From the NCBI GenBank assembly GCA_023334545.1, contig JAADVB010000029.1, positions 1 through 64,000 of the forward strand: a DNA stretch of 64,000 nt. The letters run 5' to 3'. Positions 29,611 through 39,873 of the stretch are shown here, one piece after another. A model generated the notes under the pieces. That model saw nothing but the letters and a program-made list of their open reading frames with translations, had not been told where the DNA came from and made no database searches. A program made the position numbers and the translations under genes. Every line of letters begins with the position of its first letter. Within the stretch, counting starts at the first letter, position 1. The stretch comes from Salisapilia sapeloensis (lineage: Eukaryota > Oomycota > Peronosporomycetes > Peronosporales > Salisapiliaceae).

Positions 29611-31515
29611 TTATGGTAACGACTGATAGCCATCACGACGATAGCGTTGACTGAAAGCCATGAAGGCAGCACCTATGACGAGCCCAACAGATACACCAGC
29701 TCCAATGTCCCAGTACCAACCAGACGTACGATCCTTTTCCACGTCTTCCTCTGGCGGATTGAACATCATAAAGTCATCCTTGATACACTCTTTCGGTTTG
29801 ATCGTATCTCCCGGCCACGAGCTAAAGCTACTCAAGCGTAGCCACCAAGCAGGATACCCAGGCGTCTCCATCTCTTCTGTTGCCTCACCTGTCGTGATGT
29901 ACCCGTCGCTATATTTCGCCACCAATGTCCATGCGAATTGCCACCAACGCGCCACGAGACTTTCCGCAAAGGCGTTTCGCGTCGACTGGAGGTACTTAAG
30001 TGCTGCCTCCGGTTCCATCATCAACGCCTGCTTCTCCGATTCTTTATATGTATCGAAAGCTTCCTGCTGGAGTACATCGATCTTCTTACGAACATCGGCA
30101 TGGATCGCATTGAAACGCATCAAGCTCCAGTTGTTCACAAAGTTGAATGCACGCCAGGCAGATTGGAAATCAAACGAGCTCTGTTTGCCCATGACAAAGA
30201 CGTCCGGCACAGCATCCTGCTGGCAAGAGAACGGTGTGTACACTGTCCCGTGAGGCGAACTCTGTCCGTACCATATCACACCTCCGATAGCGTCATCCAT
30301 ACTCCCTCTCGACTGCGTCACAAAGCTGTATATGGTACGGAAAATCGAGATCGGACGTTCCCATCCGCCTACGACACCATCGACATTCCCGTCGAAGCGG
30401 ACGGGTGCACCAAACGGTCCGGCAGCAAGACCTTTCGACAGGTCGTACTCGGTACCTTGATAATAGTCACGCAGAATATTCGAAACGCGTTCGACATCGA
30501 CCTTTTCCTCCGGTTTGACACTAAACGGGTATGTCTTGTACTGTGTGAAGAGACCGAGACGACTATCCAAGTGGAGAGACGGCGCCAACAAATCAAAGAC
30601 ACGCCAGACGCGACGACCAGTGTACAGAGGTCGGATCGGATTGTAGTCGACAAAGCCATACGCAGCGGTAAAGTCGATCGGTCCCAAGTCATCGTGCCAC
30701 CAACCCATCTCCTTGGCAAACGACACGATATTGTCTGACGCCATGAACATGTCTTTATCGTCCAAGTCCATCTCACGGATCATAAACCCGTTGGCTACCG
30801 CCGCTACTTCATCATCCGGTACACGCTGAGCAGCCCATACAGCACTACTGTTATCCGGACCAGTTAGTACGTGGAAGACCCACGCTTCTCCGTACTTGTC
30901 CGCGATACTTAACGCTTCTGCCGAGTCGATATACCCAGGATCATTCGGATCGCCACTATCTTCACTGTAGAAGCCATACTCGACAGCGAGGTCACCCATC
31001 GTCTGGATGGCGCAACGAGCAGAGTCACAGCGCTCTAACGCGACCTTGCTCAATTCAGCAATGCCAAACATGTTCCGACCTTGTGGCTGATCAAGTGGCC
31101 AGCCGACAGTACGGGCTCCACACGTACTTTCAGCGATACTCAGCTGATGCTCGTTGATCATACCATAGTCCTGGTCAAAGTACGCGTACGTATGGTCCAC
31201 TTGCGGAATGTATCCCAGTGGCGTCGTCACCACTTGGCCTTCTTCAGGAGCGTAACCAGGACCACGTTCCTCCGTCACGAGACGAGGGTATCCTCCGAAA
31301 AATTCATACACAGCTCGTTGGGAACCTGGCGGATGGTCCATCGCAGGTACGAGAACGATTCGAACGTCCGCAGCGCCACCACCAGCATCGTCAGTATGGG
31401 CGATCATGGCGGCACCATCAACCGTCGCATTGCGTCCGATGGCGATCATGGTACATCCATCCACGACAGACTGGAGAGCTACAAGCGCCGCAGTGAGTGC
31501 ATATACACTTCGCAT
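29611..31515 (-). CDS. Membrane-anchored peptidase family C69 dipeptidase
   Basis: Intronless, 634 residues. A signal peptide (MRSVYALTAALVALQSVVDG) ends directly before Cys21, which starts CTMIAIGRNATVDGAAMIAHTDD, the N-terminal nucleophile block of family C69 (dipeptidase A; Ntn-hydrolase fold). Downstream blocks fit the family: DQDYGMINEHQLSIAESTC, VFHVLTGPDNSSAVWAAQRV and the PIRPLYTGRRVWRVFDLLAPS region. A TM helix near the C-terminus (IGAGVSVGLVIGAAFMAF) is followed by a short Arg-rich tail. Expected activity is cleavage of dipeptides outside the cell or in a lysosome/vacuole lumen, with Cys21 exposed by signal-peptide removal. ATG 31515 is used; the longer frame upstream would bury the signal peptide. 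Confidence 0.88.
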   Translation of the reverse strand: MRSVYALTAALVALQSVVDGCTMIAIGRNATVDGAAMIAHTDDAGGGAADVRIVLVPAMDHPPGSQRAVYEFFGGYPRLVTEERGPGYAPEEGQVVTTPLGYIPQVDHTYAYFDQDYGMINEHQLSIAESTCGARTVGWPLDQPQGRNMFGIAELSKVALERCDSARCAIQTMGDLAVEYGFYSEDSGDPNDPGYIDSAEALSIADKYGEAWVFHVLTGPDNSSAVWAAQRVPDDEVAAVANGFMIREMDLDDKDMFMASDNIVSFAKEMGWWHDDLGPIDFTAAYGFVDYNPIRPLYTGRRVWRVFDLLAPSLHLDSRLGLFTQYKTYPFSVKPEEKVDVERVSNILRDYYQGTEYDLSKGLAAGPFGAPVRFDGNVDGVVGGWERPISIFRTIYSFVTQSRGSMDDAIGGVIWYGQSSPHGTVYTPFSCQQDAVPDVFVMGKQSSFDFQSAWRAFNFVNNWSLMRFNAIHADVRKKIDVLQQEAFDTYKESEKQALMMEPEAALKYLQSTRNAFAESLVARWWQFAWTLVAKYSDGYITTGEATEEMETPGYPAWWLRLSSFSSWPGDTIKPKECIKDDFMMFNPPEEDVEKDRTSGWYWDIGAGVSVGLVIGAAFMAFSQRYRRDGYQSLP

Positions 31516-31880
31516 CTTCTCCTGGCAAATTCGGACGTGAAAGTGTGCTCGAGGTAGGAAATCGGATAGTGAGTCCGATGCAGGCAGAAGGTGGCTGACG
31601 CATCCAGACTTTGCGCATTGTCTCATTATGTTTAACACATTTTAAGGTGAGTTCCGCAATATTATGCTACAGTAACCGACAGGAACGGCCGCGACGGTTG
31701 GAGGCGATACTCCTCACTTCATGCGACGATGCACGTCAGAATAGAATAAACTAGATCGTATCCGGTATGTGCTGCCACGTACTTGTAGAGATGGAATCTT
31801 TAGGACAGGTGCGTTAATAAAAGATCGATGGGATATGTTATACCGGAATACACTTAAGATCGACACAACCGAACGAAGCG
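31516..31880. other. Divergent promoter region between C69 peptidase and p24 gene
   Basis: 365 bases between two start codons on opposite strands. The C69 frame stays open for about 40 codons upstream but begins with non-ATG codons or an ATG at 31626, and this part does not resemble the family. No other gene is seen; both promoters should be here. Confidence 0.45.
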
Positions 31881-32700
31881 ATGGCGATGCGGCTTATGCT
31901 CTTGTTTTGTGCTACTTTAGCCTCTCTCTTCCTCTTGTCGACGGATGCTTTTATTACCAAAGTCCCTGGGAAATCCCAGTCTTGTTTCTACGAGTACGTA
32001 CGTACGAAGAGAACGGCGTTCTTGAAAGTACAAGTGGTGGAGGCAAAAGATCGATATGATATTCGATTGAAAGCCTACGGTCCTTTCCGTGATCATCCTT
32101 CGGAAGATGACCAGAGCATGTCGTTCTTTAACGAAGTAGTGGAAACGCCGCAAGAGGGACAAACGGCGAACATGCAGCACAATGGATTTAACTTTGATAC
32201 GGAACACCGTGGAGGATACTACAAATTCTGTCTGGATAACTCGCATGCCTCGCATGAAAAGAGCGTCGAGTTCTTCACGTCCTTTGACCTTACGGCCAAA
32301 GACGATCTAGGACATGAAGATGAGATGGAAGCGTACATCAAGAAAGGTATAATCGTCACATAAATCTCCATAGCACAATCTAACAGGCATTCGTAGAGCA
32401 CATGGAAGGCGCTAAGAAGTCTTTAAAGCATTTGAAGGAGCTCTTGGGCCAAGTCCAGTCGGAGCAAGGATACTACCGCTCCCGTACTTACCGTCACCAG
32501 CAAAGTATATCTTTTATAACCATTCTTAGTTATCCTGTACTGATAATCTACTTGTAGCATTGGAAAGCAACGCATCTCGCGTCGTCTGGTACACTCTCCT
32601 GGAGATCCTGACGCTTGGCATCTTGTACGGCGCGCAAAGTTTCTTGCTTCACAAGTGGTTCCAAGACCGTGGTTTCCTCACCAAACGCCAGTGGGCTTAA
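31881..32700 (+). CDS. p24/EMP24/TMED-family cargo receptor
   Basis: Three exons (31881-32346, 32397-32504, 32558-32700) give 238 residues. A signal peptide (LMLLFCATLASLFLLSTDA) is followed by a GOLD domain with the paired Cys (SCFYEYV and YYKFCLDNSHAS), a coiled-coil stretch (HMEGAKKSLKHLKELLGQVQSEQGYYRSR), a TM helix (VVWYTLLEILTLGILYGAQSFLL) and a short tail. p24 proteins cycle between ER and Golgi in COPI/COPII vesicles and load GPI-anchored and other cargo. The tail (HKWFQDRGFLTKRQWA) lacks a clear FF-KK ending, so sorting may differ. The acceptor at 32396 was chosen because the nearer AG leads to a stop. Confidence 0.9.
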
Positions 32701-32709
32701 GAAACAAAG

Positions 32710-33462
32710 TCAATCACGTTTGCACAATGAATTCATCTCGTCTGCTATCTTGATGCTTATATCCATTGCACTTGCATCGTTCGAAAGCACTTGGACAGCG
32801 CCAGTAGAACTCGAATCGTCTGGCTTGATACTCAAGAGGATCTTCTTGTCCGCCAATGTGAAGCTGTAGTGTCCATTTGATGCTATCAGTAGCCCTTCCA
32901 AAGGCTTTACTTGTAGGATATCTCGTAGCTTATACAAAGAAACGGTTTCGCTCGTAGCAATCACAGTCGAGTCGGTAGGTAGCGGTGACGCACAAGATAC
33001 CCACGTACCTTGCTGCACGATTGGCACATAGATGTCTACAGCTTTATGCAGTGGCTGCTGTGTGCCTGGTGACGGTATCATGACTTCAGCCTTCCCTTGG
33101 ATCATGCTCTGACTCGAGCATTGGACGGGTATCTGCAGCTTGTGTTCATCTTCTGCACGCAATGTATCAATTCTTTCCGAGTGCGTAGGCTCCTCAGACA
33201 GCTCCAAACGGACAGACACATCTACATCCGACAGCTCCATCTTCGAAGCATTCACAACAACGATGACAAGACTCGCTTGCTCAGCGTCGTACTCGACATC
33301 CAATCGAATGGACTGTAACAAGGCGGATTCCAACATACTATTCATCATCTCCATGACTCCATGACTTTGTGTTAAGCTCTGATTAACACGATCAAAGACG
33401 TTGCCCATGGACTGCTGCAGATTATCAGCAAAGGCGGCGAGCTGGTCCGCCGTGTCATCCAT
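32710..33462 (-). CDS. Unknown conserved-looking protein, 250 residues
   Basis: Intronless. The N-terminus (about 1-50) is a predicted helix or coiled coil (MDDTADQLAAFADNLQQSMGN). The rest looks like a beta-rich domain: alternating hydrophobic strands (LVIVVVNAS, VDVSVRLEL, KLQIPVQC), and a final part with LRDILQVKPLEGLLIASNGHYSFTLADKKILLSIKP. No TM helix or signal peptide. I do not recognise the family and assign no function. It ends 9 bp after the p24 stop (convergent) and starts only 77 bp from the DEAD-box gene on the other strand. Confidence 0.7.
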   Translation of the reverse strand: MDDTADQLAAFADNLQQSMGNVFDRVNQSLTQSHGVMEMMNSMLESALLQSIRLDVEYDAEQASLVIVVVNASKMELSDVDVSVRLELSEEPTHSERIDTLRAEDEHKLQIPVQCSSQSMIQGKAEVMIPSPGTQQPLHKAVDIYVPIVQQGTWVSCASPLPTDSTVIATSETVSLYKLRDILQVKPLEGLLIASNGHYSFTLADKKILLSIKPDDSSSTGAVQVLSNDASAMDISIKIADEMNSLCKRD

Positions 33463-33539
33463 CTCTCTTTCTTCTTTTCTTAGAGTTATGTTATACGAGA
33501 CTTCTGATTTCCAGCACGATACTTCAGATCATAATTCCG

Positions 33540-35312
33540 ATGGAGCAGACGCAAGCAAGTTCCAAGCCTCGTCGCCGCCGTGGTGGTCGCAAGAACAAGA
33601 CTGATGGAGTATCAGTCGAAACACCAGCGCCCGTAGCCCCTGTCAAGCGCGCGAGTGACGGAGATGAAAGCAATACGACGCCTCATAAAAAAAGTCGTGG
33701 CGGCCGTCGTGGCAAAGCTAAGGAAAGTGACAAGGAAGTTGAAAAGCAAGAATCGACGCAAACGATGGATCATCTTTCCGACATGCTCTTCTCATCTCTA
33801 GAGATTGGCGAGTCGTTTAAACAAGCTATCGTGGATGAACTCCAGTACGAGCGTCTTACGCATGTCCAAAAGGAGACCTTCCCATTCATCCTCGAAGGGA
33901 AAGACGTGCTCGCTAAAGCCAAGACGGGGAACGGCAAGACTATTGCCTTTTTACTACCTGTCTTTGAGCGTCTGACGAGGCTAAACCTGACCAATACGAA
34001 GGATACCATCCCAGCGCTCGTTATTTCTCCTACGAGAGAGCTGGCGTTGCAAATCGCGACGGAAGCTAAGCGTCTCGCATCCATTGAAAAGCTACGTATC
34101 CTCTGTGTCGTCGGTGGCACCAACGTCAGTAAGGATCAGCGTGAAATCGCTGCTTCGAAACCTCTGGACGTGTTGATCGCGACGCCAGGACGTCTACAAG
34201 ACCACTTGAAGCAAGACTCTGGCGACATCTTATCCAAGCTGAGCAAGACGAGCGTCATCATTTTGGACGAAGCTGATCGTCTCTTGGATATGGGTTTCCG
34301 TCCAGACCTACTGCGTATCCTCAAGCACCTTCCCAAGGAGCGACAGACCCTCTTGTTCAGTGCGACGCTCCCTGCGTCCACGGATGAGCTGCGTCAAGTC
34401 GCTCTAAAGGAAGACTATGCCTTCGTAGACACGATTGATGAGAATGAAGAAGATACCAACGTCCAGACGCAGCAAGAATACATTGTCTGTCCGCTCACGG
34501 AGCTCGTTCCGAGCATCGAGTCCGTCCTCCAAGAGCACATGGACAGCACCAAGAACTACAAGGTCATGGTCTTCTTCCCAACTGCACGAGCAGCGCAATT
34601 CATGGCGCAGCTCTTCTCTGCGTCCAAGTTCGCCAACATCTTGGAAATTCATTCCCGCAAGTCGCAGGCGAATCGTACCAAGACAGCTGAGACGTTCCGC
34701 AAGTCGACGGACGTCTGCATGTTCTCTTCCGACGTGTCGGCGAGAGGTGTGGACTACCCAGACGTGACGTTGGTCGTCCAAGTCGGACTGACTGATCGTG
34801 ACCAGTACATCCATCGTCTCGGACGTACGGCGCGTGCTGGCATGGCGGGTAAAGGTGTGCTTATCCTCGCCGACTTTGAAAGTGTCTTGTTGAAGGAACT
34901 AAATGATCTTCCGTTGGAGAAACGTTCGCCACCTCCTGTGACACAAGAGATGAAGACGATGAAGACGATCAATCATTTGGACAAGGAAAAGGAGCTCCAG
35001 AAATCAGCACAGCAGTCGTACCAGGCGTGGCTTGGCTTTTATAATTCCAACTTGAAGAGACTGCAGCTGACTAAGGAGAAACTGGTCGATCTGGCGCAAA
35101 TGTACTCGGAACATATTGGACTGACCGAAGTGCCCAAGCTGGAGAAGAAGACGTTGAAGAAGATGAACTTGTTTGGTGTCAGGGGACTTGAGGCGTCTGC
35201 GTATGAGCCAAGGGAAGGACGTGGTGGAAATGGAGGTGGAAGAGGTGGAAATGGAGGACGTGGTGGCGGAAGAGGTGGACGTGGAGGCCGTGGACGAGGC
35301 CGTGGATTCTAA
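33540..35312 (+). CDS. DEAD-box RNA helicase with C-terminal RGG tail
   Basis: Intronless, 590 residues. A basic Arg/Gly-Lys N-terminus (1-75) precedes the helicase core: motif I AKTGNGKT at 127-134 (Asn where Thr or Ser is usual), PTRELALQ at about 164-171, DEAD 243-246, SAT 274-276, and HRLGRTARAG in motif VI. A ~100-residue helical extension follows, then a Gly-Arg-rich RGG tail from about 560 to the end. The core, with its DLARGVDYPDV-like motif V, resembles the MSS116/plant RH25-RH31 group, RNA chaperones of organelles or nucleoli. A clear mitochondrial presequence is not obvious, so the compartment is open. Confidence 0.9.
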   Translation: MEQTQASSKPRRRRGGRKNKTDGVSVETPAPVAPVKRASDGDESNTTPHKKSRGGRRGKAKESDKEVEKQESTQTMDHLSDMLFSSLEIGESFKQAIVDELQYERLTHVQKETFPFILEGKDVLAKAKTGNGKTIAFLLPVFERLTRLNLTNTKDTIPALVISPTRELALQIATEAKRLASIEKLRILCVVGGTNVSKDQREIAASKPLDVLIATPGRLQDHLKQDSGDILSKLSKTSVIILDEADRLLDMGFRPDLLRILKHLPKERQTLLFSATLPASTDELRQVALKEDYAFVDTIDENEEDTNVQTQQEYIVCPLTELVPSIESVLQEHMDSTKNYKVMVFFPTARAAQFMAQLFSASKFANILEIHSRKSQANRTKTAETFRKSTDVCMFSSDVSARGVDYPDVTLVVQVGLTDRDQYIHRLGRTARAGMAGKGVLILADFESVLLKELNDLPLEKRSPPPVTQEMKTMKTINHLDKEKELQKSAQQSYQAWLGFYNSNLKRLQLTKEKLVDLAQMYSEHIGLTEVPKLEKKTLKKMNLFGVRGLEASAYEPREGRGGNGGGRGGNGGRGGGRGGRGGRGRGRGF

Positions 35313-35521
35313 CTTTTAGCTATGCGAACTGTAATTTGTACTTGTCCAATGGATAGATACAGTAGATCTCATAAAGAAAAATACACTCATTTTCCCACTC
35401 GACTCGGAAACGTACTTGTAAATCAAACATGATTGGTAGAAATACAAACCATCTAGATGTGATTGGATGAAAGAGATTGGACAGATAACAAACAACGAAA
35501 TAGAGGAAGAGCGAATTGAAG

Positions 35522-37045
35522 ATGTCGACCTTAGCAGACTCCTTTCTAGAGGACTTGGATGAACTAAGTAGTGAAAGTGGTGGTGAAGAAGAGAGTACGG
35601 GTCATCAGCTTTCTACAGATCAAAAGGAAAAGACAGAAGAAGAAGAAAAAGAGGGAGTAGAGCCGAAAGAAAATGCCAAGCTCGAAGATGACTTGATGAA
35701 TGGCATCAAGTCGACTCCAAGGGATACGTCGAAGCGAGGCGTTGAATCTGTTGCTCAACTGAAACGATCGCAAAAGTATCTTGATCATGTTGAAAGCATT
35801 CGCAAATACGATAGCTCCTTTGAAGCGGTCGATCCAGCTAATCTGACACAAGGAAGTGCTGAGTACGATTTAGTTGTCACTTCCCATGACCTCATGGTCC
35901 AGATCGATGACGAAATCGCTGCTATCTATCGGTTTGTGAGTGAAATCTACGCTACCAAGTTTCCAGAGCTTGAGTCACTCATACCGTCCGCCATCGACTA
36001 TGCTCGTGTCGTCAAAACCATTGGCAACGAGACCGATATGACGCTCATTGATTTATCCAAGCTCCTACCGAGTGCGACTATCATCAGTATCTCTGTCACA
36101 GGCTCCGGTACAAGTGGTAAACCCTTGTGTCCGAGCGATCTCGAACGCTGTCTAACTGCCTGCGACGAGCTCCTGTCGCTCGATCAGGACAAGGCAATGA
36201 TCCTACGCTTCGTGGAAAGTCGCATGAAATACCTCGCACCCAACGCTTCTCAGCTAGCAGGTACACGTGTGGCTGCACAATTAATCGGTCTCGCTGGTGG
36301 CGTCGCGAATCTCGCTCGGATCCCTGCTTGCAACCTACAGGTCCTCGGACAGCAGAAGCGAGACTTGAGTGGTTTCTCATCTGCATCTGCTCTCAAGCAC
36401 ACTGGTGTCCTCTTCTACTGTGACCTCGTCCAGAGCGTCCCTCCTCCTCTTCGCAAGAAAGCGACGAGAGCTGTTGCTGCGAAACTAGCCCTCGCAGCAC
36501 GCGTCGATAGTCAGCCACATCAGAAGACGACGGACGGGGCTATTGGCATCAACTTTCGCGACGAATTGGAACGTAAGTTTGACAAGTGGCAGGAACCACA
36601 AAAGGCGAAGACGAAGAAACCTTTGCCGATTCCAGATGAAAAGCCACGTCGAAAGCGTGGTGGCAAGCGATATCGAAAGATGAAGGAACGACTGGAGATG
36701 ACAGACGTCCGAAAGGAGGCGAATCGCCAGTCTTTTGCGACTGCTGATGATGAATACGGAGATAACGCTATGGGTATGACGGCAGGAAGACTAAAGCAGG
36801 AAGGATCTGGTAATTTACGTATTAAAGAAAAGAAGCAGCGACAGACGAGCAAGAAGCTTCGTGCGGCCAAGTTTGCAGCAGCACAGAAACCAGAAGTGTC
36901 TGGACTCACGTCCAGTCTCGCGTTTACTCCAGTGCAAGGCATCGAATTGATGAACCCTGAAGCTGCTCAGAAACGTGTGGATGAAGCCAACAAAAAGTAT
37001 TTTTCTGCTCAAAGCGGCTTTGTCAGCGTCGTGAAGAAACCATAA
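35522..37045 (+). CDS. PRPF31: U4/U6 snRNP splicing factor PRP31
   Basis: Intronless, 507 residues, near the usual PRPF31 length. An acidic N-terminus (SFLEDLDELSSESGGEEE) leads to the helical NOP5-like region, then the Nop domain with SRMKYLAPNASQLAGTRVAAQLIGLAGGVANLARIPACN split over roughly 230-270, and GFSSASALKHTGVLFYCDLVQ. The C-terminal PRP31 region has a basic KPRRKRGGKRYRKMKERLEMT nuclear-signal-like patch. PRP31 binds U4 snRNA with the 15.5K protein and bridges U4/U6 to U5. ATG 35522 is used; two codons upstream there is only TTG. Confidence 0.95.
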   Translation: MSTLADSFLEDLDELSSESGGEEESTGHQLSTDQKEKTEEEEKEGVEPKENAKLEDDLMNGIKSTPRDTSKRGVESVAQLKRSQKYLDHVESIRKYDSSFEAVDPANLTQGSAEYDLVVTSHDLMVQIDDEIAAIYRFVSEIYATKFPELESLIPSAIDYARVVKTIGNETDMTLIDLSKLLPSATIISISVTGSGTSGKPLCPSDLERCLTACDELLSLDQDKAMILRFVESRMKYLAPNASQLAGTRVAAQLIGLAGGVANLARIPACNLQVLGQQKRDLSGFSSASALKHTGVLFYCDLVQSVPPPLRKKATRAVAAKLALAARVDSQPHQKTTDGAIGINFRDELERKFDKWQEPQKAKTKKPLPIPDEKPRRKRGGKRYRKMKERLEMTDVRKEANRQSFATADDEYGDNAMGMTAGRLKQEGSGNLRIKEKKQRQTSKKLRAAKFAAAQKPEVSGLTSSLAFTPVQGIELMNPEAAQKRVDEANKKYFSAQSGFVSVVKKP

Positions 37046-37068
37046 TTCTAAATGCCAATTTGATCCAT

Positions 37069-37992
37069 TCAAAAGAACTCTGCATACTTTTGTTCATAGA
37101 TGACGCAGAAACGACGACGATCAGCTCGACTGACACGATGGAGTGTCCCTGGAATACGATTGTTCGTCGCTCGCTCCAATGCTTTTCCACAAAACAAAAT
37201 TATTTCTTTACCAGGATGACAAACTTTCTCGGCCTGGATCCACTGCTGAGATGCCTGGTCGAATACGTCCAGTCCCTCGACGTCACACACTGGTTCCACG
37301 ACATATAGACTCGGATCCACATGCTCAAACACATTCTCCTCTTCCGACTGACCTGACGTCTCGGTATTTGGATAGTGAAGACCGTAGCATACAGAGAAGT
37401 CGTCTTCCCTGGAACGTTTCGACGGAGGATCGACGCTGTAGCCTAACGTCAAGCGCAGTGCTTGGTCACAAATCTGCTGCATGGCAGTGAGGAGCGACAG
37501 CCAGCGCTCTTGGAACTCGTCGTTCGGCCACACAAGTCGACTCATATCACCACAGTGCACTCGGAAGCAATCTCGGACGTGCGTATGTTCATACCCGCAA
37601 TACCACATGGGTGTTCCGTTCTCGTTCTTGTAAATCTGCTTGCTCGTACAGGATTGTTGCCACTCCGTGTCGGTACTTGTGAAAAACTCTTGGAAAGCAT
37701 CCATCAGACGAGCGTACTTGTCTTCTAGGGAATCCCCTAGGTCCGTGAGTACCACGAACGAGTGTTTCTCCATCAATGCATTAAAATGCGCTCGATTCGA
37801 TAGCTTTAAGCTCTTTAGTTTCATCCGAGGTACCGTGATGCCATTTTCTACAGTCTCCTGCATCGGCTCTACAGTATCGTTCGACGTCGTAGTGGTATCA
37901 ATAGATGCCTGAGAGGCAGTGCTACTTGATCCATTGACGTAATAATGGTAATACTCGACAGGAACGGCAGCTAGACGATGATCCGGTGACAT
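37069..37992 (-). CDS. 2-oxoglutarate/Fe(II)-dependent oxygenase (isopenicillin-N-synthase-like)
   Basis: Intronless, 307 residues from ATG 37992. The Fe-binding triad is visible as H224-x-D226 (EHVDPSLYVV) and H285 (GTLHRV), with a nearby Arg cluster (about 289-294) for 2-oxoglutarate binding. The jelly-roll core and N-terminal helical part fit the DIOX/2OG-Fe(II) superfamily. Substrate is unknown; such enzymes hydroxylate small molecules or proteins. The N-terminal 55 residues are Ser/Thr-rich and probably disordered. Its start codon is only 62 bp from that of the Obg GTPase on the other strand. Confidence 0.8.
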   Translation of the reverse strand: MSPDHRLAAVPVEYYHYYVNGSSSTASQASIDTTTTSNDTVEPMQETVENGITVPRMKLKSLKLSNRAHFNALMEKHSFVVLTDLGDSLEDKYARLMDAFQEFFTSTDTEWQQSCTSKQIYKNENGTPMWYCGYEHTHVRDCFRVHCGDMSRLVWPNDEFQERWLSLLTAMQQICDQALRLTLGYSVDPPSKRSREDDFSVCYGLHYPNTETSGQSEEENVFEHVDPSLYVVEPVCDVEGLDVFDQASQQWIQAEKVCHPGKEIILFCGKALERATNNRIPGTLHRVSRADRRRFCVIYEQKYAEFF

Positions 37993-38054
37993 CTTGGACC
38001 CAAATGTGCAAATTTGTAAAATGAGGTGACAACCAACGAAAACAATCAATAATC

Positions 38055-39768
38055 ATGCTGCGTGTCCAAGGGCTTGCAGGTGCGCTAGCGAAGCGCATAC
38101 GTCCTCGATCGACGAGAAAATTCGCACAGGCCTTCAGTGCTCATCGCTTTAGTAGTAGCACTAGTGGCAATGATGGTGGTGACACGGATGACGAGGAATT
38201 GGACTATGACTTGGATGACCTCGAAGAGTTCTCGTTTGATGCACATATGGATGACCTGGCATGGCTAGAGCAAGAAGAAGATTTTGATTCGACGACTGCA
38301 GGCAAAATCGAGGAGCAAGTGAAGCAAAAGGTCCGAGTGCAGCGTGCCAAGCACTCGAAACGCCGCTTCGTCGACCGCATTCGCATCAAAGCATCAGGAG
38401 GTCACGGTGGCAATGGCTGCTCGAGTTATATTTGTAAGTCTAGACTATCTACATGCATTTCTATGTATTATATGACTGACCCTATGCTGTGTACTTAATT
38501 ATAGCTCTGTCTCCCGTGAAAAAGCGACCGAATGGAGGTCACGGTGGTGCTGGCGGAGACGTTATCTTCGAGGCTGATCATCGCATCCAGAACTTGGCAA
38601 ACGCTACGCACCACTTTAAAGGAGGGTCAGGATCCAACGGCATGCGTATGAACATAACATCAACGAATTATCAATCTATCCCATGCTGAGCTCTGCTATA
38701 GCCAACGATTCTGCAGGAAGACGTGGCAAGCATTCCATAATCAAGGTCCCTTGTGGTACACTCGTCAAGAGCGTCGATCGTGTATGTATAGCACAAGATA
38801 ATCTCTTCTTGCTACTTAACTGATCCGATTCTAGGATGAGCGTGAAACCGAGTCAGGTGACTTTGAGATCGTGGATCATCTGGAAACAGTATGCGACCTC
38901 GACGTCCACGGAGCTCAGTTTTTAGCCGCGAAAGGTGGTAAGCCTGGGCTCGGTAACCGCATTCTTGCTGGCAAAACGACTAGTTTCGGTCGACTGCGTC
39001 GACACATGCCAGAGAACAAAGGCACTGGTTCGCCCGGAACGTCTCAGTACTACGAACTTGAGCTCAAGACCATCGCAGACGTTGGTCTCGTAGGTTACCC
39101 AAACGCCGGGAAGTCTACCCTGCTGTCGACACTCAGTCGCGCAACACCTGCCATCGCACCGTATCCCTTCACGACACTTCATCCATACGTTGGCATCGTC
39201 GAGTTCCCAGACACGTACCGACTGAGTGTTGCCGACATCCCTGGACTAGTCGATGGTGCTCATCGAAACGTTGGATTAGGGCATGACTTTTTACGTCATA
39301 TCGAACGCACCAAGGTACAGGACTATAAATTCTCTTAGATATAGCGAATAACGTCGTTTGGTAGCTTCTCTTGTACGTCTTGGATGCGGCTGGGTCGGAA
39401 GGACGCGACCCACTATCGGACTTTTCAGCTCTCCAACGTGAACTAGAGCTCTACGCACCAAACATCACGACAAGACCATCGATCATCGTAGCCAACAAGA
39501 TGGACGAGCGAGGTATATCTTATATGTCATAGAGACAAAGTACATGGGCTGATATGATACTCGGTAGGTGCGGAAGATAATCTGCATCGCCTGCGCGAAG
39601 CAACTGATCTTGCTGTGCTACCAATCAGGTGATGATGTCTAACTTCCGTGTCTCTCGTGTGATCTAAATGGATGTGATAGTGCTTTACACAAGGTGGACA
39701 TTGATAGCGTTGCAAGGACGTTGCGTTGGATGGTCGAGAACAATGCCAAGCTCACGAACTCTTCTTAA
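38055..39768 (+). CDS. Obg/CgtA-type GTPase, probably mitochondrial (MTG2/GTPBP5-like)
   Basis: Seven exons (38055-38433, 38505-38645, 38702-38781, 38835-39314, 39365-39512, 39568-39628, 39681-39768) join in frame to 458 residues. The N-terminus is basic and Ser-rich (a likely mitochondrial presequence), followed by an acidic stretch. The Obg fold shows [25 protein letters not shown] and [17 protein letters not shown]. The G domain has G1 GYPNAGKST, switch PFTTLHP, G3 DIPGL, G4 NKMDE and the G5-region ISA motif, completed across an intron. Obg GTPases act in large-subunit ribosome assembly, here probably mitochondrial. Introns are 50-71 nt. Confidence 0.92.
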
Positions 39769-39873
39769 CAATACATTTCTAGCTTGAACATGCCTTTGAC
39801 GATGATAAAAGCACAAGTTTTTTTCGTTTAAATAAATGCATTTCCATTCAACTAGGACGATCATATATAACAT

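Noticed and set aside
29938-30738. 266-codon plus-strand frame
   Set aside because: Antisense to the C69 peptidase, with no recognisable domain.
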